From: Echinostoma caproni
Taxonomy: Eukaryota > Platyhelminthes > Trematoda > Plagiorchiida > Echinostomatidae
Length of the DNA stretch: 64,000 nt
Reading direction: 5' to 3'
Assembly (NCBI GenBank): GCA_900618425.1
Contig: UZAN01039967.1
Span: 1-64,000 of the forward strand
Below, piece by piece: positions 51,670-61,800 of the stretch. Position 1 is the stretch's first letter. Every line of letters begins with the position of its first letter. Made by a program: the position numbers and the translations under genes. The notes beneath the pieces are model-generated. The model saw only the letters and a program-made list of their open reading frames with translations. It did no database searches and was not told the origin of the DNA.

Positions 51670-52291
51670 GTCTATGAAAGGAATGAAGGATTTGATTTGA
51701 TTACATGACGAATTGGTCGTTCAAAACATCCAATCAAATCATATCCACCACTCCTCTCATATATAAAATAATAAATATGAATATATAAATAATAAAATGA
51801 ATGAATAACTAACAAACATTTAGGACTTTCTCGGAGAAACCCCTTATCCTGAATGGTCCACCGATAAAAACTTTCAGGAAAGGTCACTTTCCGAACAGGC
51901 TCATGAGGCTCAAAGGAAGGAAATATTCCTCCGTATACCTTTTCAAGGAGGTGTAATATCTCCGGACCTACAACGCAGCTCGATTATCGTGTGTTCACAG
52001 GCTCGCCCTTCAACCCAATCTTCAACGAGGATAGGCTGCCTACGCTGGCAACTCCTATGGTTATTTACTCCTTCGCGTGCGTTTGTAATGTAACGTACAC
52101 GTCAAGGGAACAATCCCAATGAATGAAGGAACTACTGCCCACGCTAGTTAGAGCAAATAGGCACAGGGAACATAGGAAGCGCCACTCTTGGTCATTTAGG
52201 GGACACCGGTCATCANCATTTACGTTCAGTGTGGCCTATCCTGTGCCCCCCAACCCCTCTAAGGCAGTTCGCTTACACAAACTGACTACCG
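51670..52291. other. No gene recognised between short element and repeat copy
   Basis: An AT-rich patch of TAAATAATAAA-type sequence at about 51,765-51,805, then GC-richer sequence with one undetermined base at 52,216. An open frame at 52,123-52,452 (plus, 109 codons) runs antisense into the repeat copy and has no recognised motif. Confidence 0.45.
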
Positions 52292-52574
52292 CTGAGGAGA
52301 TAATTATTCGTCTTTTCACAACAGAAATATGCGCAAAAAGGCGACGGGTTCAAGCCGTACATTTTCCCTGTCGCGAAGTAGATGCCCAACATAACCGCCG
52401 CCACCACCAACGCTCCAATCATAATCCATCCCACCCAAACACGGACACATAGGGCTCACCCGCCCCCCTCTCCCCATCCCGAATGATCTTTCGACCCAGC
52501 GTGAAAATGTGATCTCATATGACCTGTTCAGGCACGATTATGAATCATTCGAAAACAATTGCTCGTCTTCGGAC
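52292..52574 (+). repeat. Unclassified interspersed repeat, right inverted copy
   Basis: Reverse complement of the interrupted copy at 47,032-47,603. Because it lacks the short element, it preserves the pre-insertion state (GCTTGAAC directly followed, on the minus strand, by CCGTCGCCTTTTTGCGCA). Together the two copies form an inverted pair about 4.7 kb apart. Confidence 0.85.
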
Positions 52575-52746
52575 TTGTGTTCTTGTCATCTGTAGTTTAG
52601 CAGGTTCAACTCAGTGGATGAGGATGAAGCGGATGATAATCCGACGAAGATCAGTTCGATGCACTGCAATCTAATGCAGTGGAACGATAAACCATCCAAT
52701 CATCACCTCTAGAGGAATCCCTAAATTAGTGGATGAACCGCATTAA

Positions 52747-53510
52747 ATGGAATTTCTTTATTCAGGTTATTCGGTACATGGAATGCTTAAAACCTACACT
52801 TTCCAGCTTTCCGCCATGACCTCCGAACGTGGTTTTATGATAACCCTGTTTAATTGGGCGAGAAGCATCTGTTCTCCAGGTACATTAAGGAAGATGAGAT
52901 TTCCTGAGAACAACATTGCTAAGCCATTGCTAGGCAGAAAAGTCTATAGTCATTCTCATCAGATCATTCCCAAAATATAACCCAACCGAAAAAGTTAGAA
53001 AAAAGGCCATCTACATAAAGATTGCCTTCAAAATGACCACACATATAGCAACGCGCACCATAAGTTGAGACCGTAAATTACCAGCTACTAAAGTCACATT
53101 CATTGCCTCTACTCCTCGAATTGATTTAGACAAACGTAAACATCGCTAGCAAACCGTTTCTTTCTCATACACTGTACAGTAGATCACCTGCAATTGGACT
53201 GGACATTCGCAGGCCGAACAAACCGTTAGCTCTCAATGTTCTGCCGAACATATTCGGAAGTGGTTGGTGAAATGGATGATGCAACCGATAGCTGATGGTC
53301 AAATCGTCACAAGACATCCAGGATCATTTGTTGAAAAACTTCTAATGACAATGAGACGCACGGTTGACCCAAAGTTGTCTTTTAAATCACTATAACTTAA
53401 TCACAATACCAAACTTCTGGCGATTAGTGAAGTGTTGCTTATTCGATGATATCACCCGACGTTATGTGCACAAACCTTTTAGATAAAATCAATCCACTTA
53501 CCGTGGAGTT
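52747..53510 (+). mobile_element. Penelope-like element, 5'-truncated relic
   Basis: The plus strand starts within the PLE connector: MTSERGFMITLFNWARSICS then PGTL, followed by NNIAKPLLGRKVYS. After frame changes come KKATYIKIAFK, HIRKWLVKWMMQPIADGQIV, TVDPKLSFKSL, TKLLAISEVLLIR and a terminal IKSIHLPWS near 53,500. These match, in order, the usual blocks of the PLE nuclease region and C-terminal tail. The cysteine pair and YIG core are unrecognisable and several stops are present, so it is inactive. The reverse transcriptase is absent upstream; the preceding sequence is the repeat copy and unclassified DNA. Confidence 0.75.
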
Positions 53511-53514
53511 GACC

Positions 53515-56500
53515 TTCTTCTTCCATATTTAGTAATCCTTTTATGCCTGTACACTTTCATCCACCATAATTGATGAACTCACATGTGCCACGTGTGCTTG
53601 TTCGTTTAAAGTCCACGATTCCGGAGTATCAATAAAATGGGTTGAGGGGACTCAATGTTTCAATCAAAATTGGCTAATTACCTGTTAGAGTTTTATCGGC
53701 GATCATAATTTTCCATATTACCATCTACGACTTCCTTACATTTTGTTACCTGTGAAATTAAGCGAAATTTTGAGATCGATCCGGCTTCCGTGCATGAGAT
53801 TTGCAAAAGTTGTACAGTTGGTTACATAATTCCTAATGTAAAACTGAACTGTATTGTCCGTTGCCAGTGATCATCTTTAATTTAACAAATATTATTATTG
53901 CTGGATGATAGCAAGTGTTGTAAGACACAGTTACATATTGGTTCTTTTCAAGGCGATTGGTGAAGGAGTGTGCCAAATGTATAATGGGTAGTTCACGCTA
54001 ATTTCTGGTTGATATATTGGAGAAAATAGTTTTCTTTCGGTGTAGATCAGTACAACCCGAAGGGGACAACAAGGGATCACGAGAGGGCACATGAGGCTAA
54101 TGGTACCGTTTTTTAAAGAAATGTCTGCTGGTACACTTTCTTTCGTCGGTCGGTATAATTTGTGATCAAATTCCTGTTCCGTGGTATTAAAGAAGACACT
54201 TATCTGGTAGGCTATGCATTAGAACAATTTATGGATACACAGTGGAAACGAAGGAGTTCGTATTCATTGTGATGAGCATAAACTACCTGAAATGTTTTCA
54301 ACGTAACTCATCTTACTTTCCTTTTGGGCCTTCATTATATATATTCTTGATGTTAGAGATCAAGAAAAATACTAACTAAATGAATATATTCGGTGGCACA
54401 TACACAATGAAAAGCCAAAGACTGTCACTAAGAAGCATGCAGTATGGAGCCTTTATGGTCAACCAAAAATGACTATTATTTTGGGAGACAACGTTCAATT
54501 ATATAAATATCAAGCGAAATTTGCAGCTGTTTTTTGTTTTTAGTTTATCAACTACAATATTTCCCAATGCATGCAGTCCTGGATTAACAGCATTAGAATA
54601 AAATCGTTTGCTTTCGCAATTATACTGGCTGATTATCTCAAAATTAGTGCATAATGAGTGAATGAATATATTCGAATAAAATCTAGTTTGCGGCGATAAA
54701 ATCCTATTACGGCATTCTCCATCTGCGCAATCCATTTTCTATTTCAGCAAAATGTTTTCTGAGGTATATAAATTCTACGCATACATTTTCGACGGAGAAA
54801 CGTGAATGCAGAGATTTTTTAATTAACCGCTTTGTCCCCTTTCATTTCATCTTATCGGACTTTCTTAAGGTTAAACTCCATACAGACGGAGTATAGCTAT
54901 CGGTGCAAATGTGGGTGGTCGATTCAATAAATAAAGTCGCCTGTTGCAGACACCCATTTGTGTTGTAGGGTGCACACAAACATCACTTCCACGCATTGAG
55001 CACTCCAACTAACATTGTTCGCGATTAAAATTGTCTGAACGGTAACAATTTTCAATTTTCAAAAGTGGGTGATTAGTTTATTGAACGGATTAGAAATGTA
55101 ATAAAAATGTACAAAACAGCATCACACTTTAATTCCACAATAATTCTTTTTATTTTCTTGTGATTATGCGGGGATGCATTCAACCAAGGCGAACTCGGCT
55201 ACTCTGAGGAAAAATAGCAAACGCGTCAGTTGGTTTGATGTAATCGGTTTCCTTGCACACGCGCGAGTCGTAGAACACATGTGCAATGTGGTATTTACTC
55301 TGCCATCGGAATTATCTAAACAAATATTGTAATTAGTCGGTATTGGAAAGACGCAAACAGCTTGCATTGTCAATTGAAATTCCGCTGATTGATAAAACTT
55401 AATTTATTTTTGTGACATTAAAAATAACGAGAAAGAGTTATTCCACTATACGGCACCTGAAGCTACTTTGCTCCAATCAACGTAACCCAGGGATCGGTTG
55501 ACAAAATTTGGCGGAATTCACAATTAGGTTAACGAATACTTGAATAAAAAATGCCATTGTGGTTTGTGGATTTCATTGTGCGCTGGGTTTGGTGAAATTA
55601 ACAACTCACATCCCATCAGCAAAACAAATCAATTTTAATTGACATTGTGAGCACTATAGATTATCGCGTTTTCATCGACGGACCCCCGGTTTAGGTTGTT
55701 TCACTGATTTGTATGCCGCGAATATCAGAACGATGTATGCAACGTTTATTATGAGTTACAGATTTTATGTTACTCCATTTGCCGAAACCTCGAGCGTTCA
55801 AATAACCACTTACATTTTTCAATATATATATATTTTCAACTGCTTGTTTTGTTTCTAAAGTCTAACTTATACGAAATCAATCTGTCTTTACTGAGAATCA
55901 TTTACAACACACACTAGGTGCTCAACTCAGTCCGTACTCGAATTATAATTTTTGGGGGTTAGAATCGGAGTAGTTACCCGAATTAACATTAATCGAGCTT
56001 TGGTACTCCCAGTGTGGCACACAGCTGCAATCTATCTGGCTTGTCCCAAATGTTGGATGAGAGCAAATGGTGGTTTTAACTCACTGACTAAGAGGTAGCT
56101 GACTTTGACCAAAAATATTCACGGACGTGATGGTGTTTTGCCTACCGTGCGTCTTTAAAAAGAAAAAGTACATTAATAAGTTAAATATTGCGATATTTTA
56201 TTCTTGTCATGTTCAGTTTGCACAAAATGAGTCATCAAACTAAATGAAATTAGTCGTCCAAATGTATAGCCTTAAATGGACATTAACCGCTTTCCAACTG
56301 ATGAATAGTAATTTAGACCAGCAAATAATAATATTTTTGTATTTCCATCTTTATTTTCCATCATACAGCTTGTTTAAAGGTGAGAACTATAGAAAACCAC
56401 ATGTGATTTGACACATACGAAATAAGGAGACTTAGAAGGGATGAAACGGGGTGTAACTTGAAATCATCATCTCCAGACTGATTTGTGTCAAACGGGGTTT

Positions 56501-58345
56501 TGCGTTTTGCAACATATTTAAGGAACGTTCCGTGTGTTTAGAACCCGTGTATTTTTAAAATTTACAGTATCCAATTTTTGGAATAGGGTTGTCGACTAAT
56601 CCGCCACGTCACAGATTAGTATAGCATGTACTGGAAATGCATTTTTTCACAAATAATCTTGCAGGTAGATAAAAACTGAACAAGAAATACCAACAAATTT
56701 CTGTTTTCTTCATTTTCTTCTCATTGGTTACAAAACGATTTTATTCAATGCCTTAGCAATACATAAAAATCGCAATCATATGTTTTTCCTTAGACGCCAA
56801 ATAGAAGTAAACATATTCAACTGAACTGTAAATTTGATTTCGTTGGCTCCTAATGGATTGGAAGGATTCATCTTAAACTTTATAGTCAAATGGTTAACTG
56901 TTTTATATTGGAGTTGATGAAAAACAGCCTTTGTACATCTGGATTGGAAAGCAATCACATGCTAGAACGAATGGCGGAATTTCCACAAAAATCAATACCT
57001 GACTACCGGTTGCAGTCATCAGTCTTGAAAACTAGAAATTGATTAATCACCCCTGTTTGACAAAATCAAACCTCCCTTGTGATTGCGAACATGCAGTTAA
57101 TTGAACTTGGTTGTCATTTAACTGGATACGGCATTTCTCAGTCTTGTTATGAGCACAGATATGATTGTAAAACTAGTTTTCATCAAGTTACAACAAAGTA
57201 AATTCTAGGAGCGATCACATTTTCCGTAATGTGAACAGTTTAATACTTTTTCAGTACACCTGATTATTGCCTTATTGGTTTACCAAAGGGTGCAACAATG
57301 TCATGCTTTTTTCTCTCTCCCTCTCTTTCATTTTCCTTCATTTCCTCAAGTAACGTTGCCCCAGAAAATAGCACCGAAAATTGCGGAAGTGCACTATTGT
57401 GCATTTTTCACACTTTGTCGCTCTCTCTCTCTCTTGCCAGGATAGCTTAAAATAGCACACAGTCGTTCAACCCACACGTGTCTCTTTACCTGTATCCCGT
57501 CAACAGTACTTTGCCGGTCGATCATTGCCCAGTGTGGTCGATAGAGTTGCACCAGTGATGATTTCACATCTTTCCGAAAATACCGACAACAAGCAATCCG
57601 GTAGCAAAGAATAAGAGAGTAATATTTACACACGCCCAATTAGATTAGAGCAGCTGAAGAAAATAACAGTTTGCGGGTTGAAATCGTGTCATAAATCTAA
57701 TATGAAATAGGGCCTGTAGTGTTATGCAAGATGTCTGCTGCAGCGATATTTCTTTTGCATATCATCAGTTGCTTCAGGCGAATTACAAATGGACGTTATA
57801 TATGTTTATGGGGTATGGTGACAAATAGATTTAAATAGATTCAAATACTATCTATCTATCTGTCTTTCTCTCTGAGTGTCCATTTATAAAGCTTTATTTC
57901 CTTTCACTTTATTGTGAACTAGTTCCGAAAAACAATACGCTTTATGAAATGTGACATGCATACGCTAGTTATTCGATCATACAGCTTTGTCGGTAGGCTT
58001 AGTAATTTTTCTAAAGACCAGTTTGGAATTGTTGATCCGTGTGAAACCCTTAGACGGTAAAAAGAGCCTGTTTGCTTATTTTATAGTGTTTAAGTTGTGA
58101 AATCACCTGGTGACTCTTTATTTTCCTTATCGTTGGTATTTGCAGCTGGACCGTAATATAGGTCATATGGAGGTTTATCAACCGGTGTTTTTACTCCTTC
58201 CATACTGACAGTCGGAAGGATTGGGTTTATTTGAAAACCTTACCAATGCGCATCCGAATATATAGCTAGTCACCGAATATAAAAGCATTAGAATTAACAA
58301 TATAGAAGCCCAAATCTCGCTAAAACCTTCTTGTTCAACAGTTTT
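53515..58345. other. No gene recognised; AT-rich non-coding stretch
   Basis: No gene or classified mobile element was seen. The stretch contains CT-rich microsatellites at 57,311-57,330 and 57,421-57,434 and a short TATC run near 57,848. Its open frames are short and unrecognisable. Confidence 0.5.
57421..57434 (+). repeat. CT microsatellite
   Basis: Seven CT units. Confidence 0.9.
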
Positions 58346-58348
58346 CAT

Positions 58349-58374
58349 TTTCATGTGGGTAATGGAGGATTTGG
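58349..58374 (+). repeat. 26-bp direct repeat, left copy (possible long target-site duplication)
   Basis: TTTCATGTGGGTAATGG plus AGGATTTGG; 24 of 26 bases match 58,708-58,733. The pair brackets copy A of the short element. Confidence 0.7.
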
Positions 58375-58707
58375 TTAAATTTCAAATGGGAATTAGTCGT
58401 GTATATAGCAAATGAAGCGTGAACTGAAAAGCTCGGAAGCACTGGACAGCTGTTTCGACCTGGTTGGGTCTCATCAGCAGTGCGAATCCATCGACCCGAC
58501 TGGGGATCGAACCCGGGACTAGGCAGAACGCAAGCGTGCTACTCACTACGCCACCGGGCAGCTGATCAGACGGTTTTTTATTTTCCATTTACACGATGTA
58601 GCACAACCCATCTTTGAAAGTTTGTTGCGGGCCACGGACCCTGCTCAACTCAGCACTAGCCTCCCGGGTTATGACTCGGTTGTAAACATTCACAACCTGA
58701 CTGATTA
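58375..58707 (-). mobile_element. tRNA-headed short element with hammerhead (copy A)
   Basis: On the minus strand, 5' to 3': a 5' segment (GGGAGGCTAGTGCTGAGTTG, CCCGCAAC) shared with copy D; a tRNA-like head with A box TGGCGTAGTGAGTAGC (about 58,554-58,539) and B box GGGTTCGATCCCC (58,513-58,501); CAGTCGGGTCGATGGATTC; the hammerhead at 58,483-58,439; and a 3' tail ending AATTCCCATTT. Both pol III promoter boxes look canonical, so transcription from within is plausible. Near-identical 26-bp direct repeats flank the copy. No ORF is present, as expected of a non-autonomous element. Mobilisation by a PLE or another retrotransposon is inference. Confidence 0.75.
58439..58483 (-). ncRNA. Type I hammerhead ribozyme (copy A), canonical core and stems
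   Basis: Minus strand: stem I GCACTG (58,483-58,478); core CTGATGA plus G (58,477-58,470); stem II GACC/GGTC with loop CAACCA; core GAAA after C (58,457-58,453); stem III CAG/CTG without loop; cleavage triplet GTC ending at 58,445; stem I CAGTGC (58,444-58,439), a perfect 6-bp partner. Every invariant hammerhead nucleotide is present. Outer bases GGA (58,490-58,488 region) and TCC (58,437-58,435 region) could extend stem I across an internal loop. Predicted cleavage lies between 58,445 and 58,444. Confidence 0.92.
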
Positions 58708-58733
58708 TTTCATGTAGGTAATGGGGGATTTGG
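58708..58733 (+). repeat. 26-bp direct repeat, right copy
   Basis: Partner of 58,349-58,374; two substitutions. It directly precedes copy B. Confidence 0.7.
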
Positions 58734-58840
58734 ATTTGCACTGCTGTTGAGACCCAACCAGGTCGAAACAGCTGTCCAGTGCTTCCGAGCTTTTCAGTTC
58801 ACGCTTCCTTTGCTATATGCACGACGAATTCCCATTTTCA
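58731..58840 (+). mobile_element. Short-element fragment in inverse orientation (copy B), ribozyme plus tail only
   Basis: Positions 58,738-58,837 are the reverse complement of 58,384-58,483 with 96 of 100 bases identical. The fragment carries the hammerhead and the 3' tail but no tRNA-like head: similarity starts only about seven bases before stem I. Copies A and B therefore form an inverted pair with 100-bp arms and a 254-bp spacer, able to fold into a long hairpin if co-transcribed. Confidence 0.85.
58738..58782 (+). ncRNA. Hammerhead ribozyme (copy B), core mutated
   Basis: Same architecture as copy A on the plus strand: GCACTG, CTGTTGAG, ACC-CAACCA-GGT, CGAAA, CAG/CTG, GTC, CAGTGC. The core reads CTGTTGA instead of CTGATGA, changing the invariant A at position 6 to U. 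Loss of that base is known to cripple hammerheads, so this copy is probably inactive despite perfect stems. Confidence 0.85.
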
Positions 58841-58844
58841 TTTT

Positions 58845-61800
58845 ACTTTCGGTTTTTGAGACCTTGGATGCTGATTATAAGATGCATGCGCTTTTTCAAT
58901 GTATTGCAATTAAATGTTCTTATCTTGTTAATATCAAACAGCTTTTGGTCACTGTGACTAAATATTACCTCACGGTGTTTTGTTGGAAACAATATATACA
59001 GCTTAACCAATCGATTCAGCGGCGGTAGCCCAGACGTTCACATAAGACCATTCCCGAATTTTACGCAAACCCGTAACTGTATTGCATAACCAAAGTGTCT
59101 TTTCATAAATATCACGTCAAATGATGGATACGAATTGAGAAAGTCCGCTCTGTGACCGGATTCAAGAAACAGTCGTCCTATTACATGCTACTCATGTCAT
59201 GTGACTGCAATGAACTGAAACAATACCATTATATACTTTTTAAACTGCGATTTTTGGAGAAACAACCACATTTAATATGCTGGATGAAACAAATGTTGGA
59301 TTATTAAAGGTATATCACATGTCGTATCGCATCTAAGTAAATAGCGTTTTGCTCTCTTTCATTTTGTTCTATATTGAATCTGCTCGAATCTCACTGACTT
59401 CAGTCCAATCATGCTACTTTTTTTAATCGCAGGCTCCAAATGACTGCGTTCTGTCTGGACACGTCCAGTATTGTTGTCACAATTATTTAACTTTATTCGG
59501 CAATAGGTTCACGTCTGGGNTGGGAGTCGGATCACTTATTAATTTGATTTACCGCCTTACAGACACGTTCAATGGCTCACTGTCGGTTGAAACATTTGTT
59601 CGACACGAGTTGCGTTGGAGCGGTAAAACAGTAGCGGTGTTTGATATGTTCCCTAACCAGTAGTATCAAGAAACTGATTGCTTTAGAAAGCTGACCATGA
59701 CACAAGCAGGTAAAATGGTGCAAAGCTTTTGCGCATTTTTCACTGCGTCCACCCAGAAAAACTTCTTTTGAAAAAGAATCAACTGTAAGGCGTACTTACT
59801 CCTGGCTCTCTCAGCCCAGCAAAGTAGACAGAAACGTGCGATAGAATATCTCCAGGATCGTGTTAACAAAAACGGAGACTATACGAGGATTAGCGGGTGC
59901 TAGATGACTGTGAGGGAATGACGGTACGGGAAATGGATCGATTACAGTACCGGTTTACGAGGAGACCTCGGTAGACAATTCTTTTGTGGGTTGCAGTTAA
60001 AGATGCACTTGTAAGACAAAGTAAACCGAAAACCATCAACCCAAAGGGACAAGTGAAGTACACGCAAAAACGAATAAATACTACGGAAACAGTTCCCAAA
60101 TATTGCAAAGTGTCAAGGACGTTTTGTGGGTTAACTTGTCTAATAGGTGTTGCTAATATTGTGGAATATTGCACTTCTCACGGGAATAATTCACATAGAT
60201 TATACAGAGCAAATTAAACATGAATCGTTAAATTGGGAGGCACTGTACAATTTTTTCAATCGTTTTGGGTCTTATAACTGGTCTCCATCTATCGATCAAA
60301 CTGAACACAAGACCTCACACGCACAATACAAGCATAGTGACCACCCGATTGCCGCTTCAACCGTATAGCACTTAGTTTCTTGGGTAATCTAACTAATCTG
60401 GCGATGGTGGTTTACCCAATTGAAACGCTCAAGAATACTCATATATGCGTGGAATAGTGATTACCTGCGTGGATTTACTTTCAACGTTACTCATCCGTTT
60501 CTTCTACCGAGGATTTTATTTAAAATGTATGAAGGAAATTTGGTTATGATAACGAAAGCAATTAGGAAAAGTGCATTATTTAATAAGATTATTCATTTCA
60601 TACTTAATAATATCTAGCAAATAATGGCTTCGATACCTATAAACGATTGCTGTCCAACAATATATATATATATATATATATATTTACAACTCAGAATAAT
60701 ATTCGTGTCGTGCAATAGCATGCAATTGAAAAAGGTTTCTCTTTTTCGTTTGACATTTACTGAACTGCACAAAATAGACGACCAGAAAGTATTTCAACTT
60801 CATCGAACACGTTTTACACAGTTTTATTGTATCTCATACCATTGTTTCTTGTTCGTTCTAACAGGAGATCTAGTTAATCCTTTGAATCAGGAAAACATAG
60901 CTACTGAAAAACTGACATTAGCGTGAACGTTTTTGACTCCAACAAAATCAGTGCTCATGAATAACATTCAGCGAATTTTCCGTTTGACACCCAACGTCAT
61001 AATGCGTGGCTGTCAGGTGTCTCGTCCAATGCAATCACTTGCCCGTTGGAAAATCACTTGTCGATGCTCCAGATTGATTGATAACTGTCAGTCAAGGGAT
61101 TGGACGCCAATGTTTTTCTTCTGTGCGAGATTCCTGATAAAGCGGCCGTTTGTGTCGAAACACCTATTTGTGTTTGCCTGCAGAGCACAAGCCCATTCTA
61201 GTCGTTATCAAATTGACGGTAACAGTAAAGTAGAGACTTTCATTACTAAACGTCGAGAATATTTCTTACTGTTTACGGAAATGTTCGTAAACATGAATAC
61301 TTCCAATACCCTCTGCCAATCAGATAGTTTCGATTCTCATTTATAGGAAAATAATGCCATTTGGATTCTTCGCATATATCAGATGGATTTCTCTAGTATT
61401 TATTATAGTTTTTATTAGGGTCATCGAAAACACAGTAAGGAGAGTTTTTTATCAGCTTATCAAAACCGTGATCCGGTAGGACTGAATTCAAATCCCGAAA
61501 CCACTACGAATCTTCCCATTTGATAGATATAAATATGACACTGATAATTTATTCAAAGTTGACTGTAGATTTGTGACCGGAGTGAAACAAACAAAAAAGA
61601 ATTTAAGTATTTATTATTATTAGGGAGGCGTTAATAAAGAGAGAGTCAACATGTAACCAATTAGTGAACGTTATTGAATCTAAATAAGGCGGTATTTTAT
61701 GTATGTGATGGATAACGAAGAACACTGGATACATGTTTCAGCTAATTTTACGATTCATCATACTAATGCCAACTGTTTTCTCGTTGCCTACCAGACCTCG

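Noticed and set aside
61110..61170. CTGATAAAG...GTGTCGAAACACC, a hammerhead-like string
   Set aside because: The core would read CTGATAA instead of CTGANGA, and no cleavage triplet or stem I partner follows.
60933..61346. 137-codon plus-strand open frame
   Set aside because: No recognisable domain; chance length for this base composition.
61465..61500. B-box-like GAATTCAAATCCC
   Set aside because: No A box at a suitable distance and no cloverleaf; a single box is not enough for a tRNA or SINE call.
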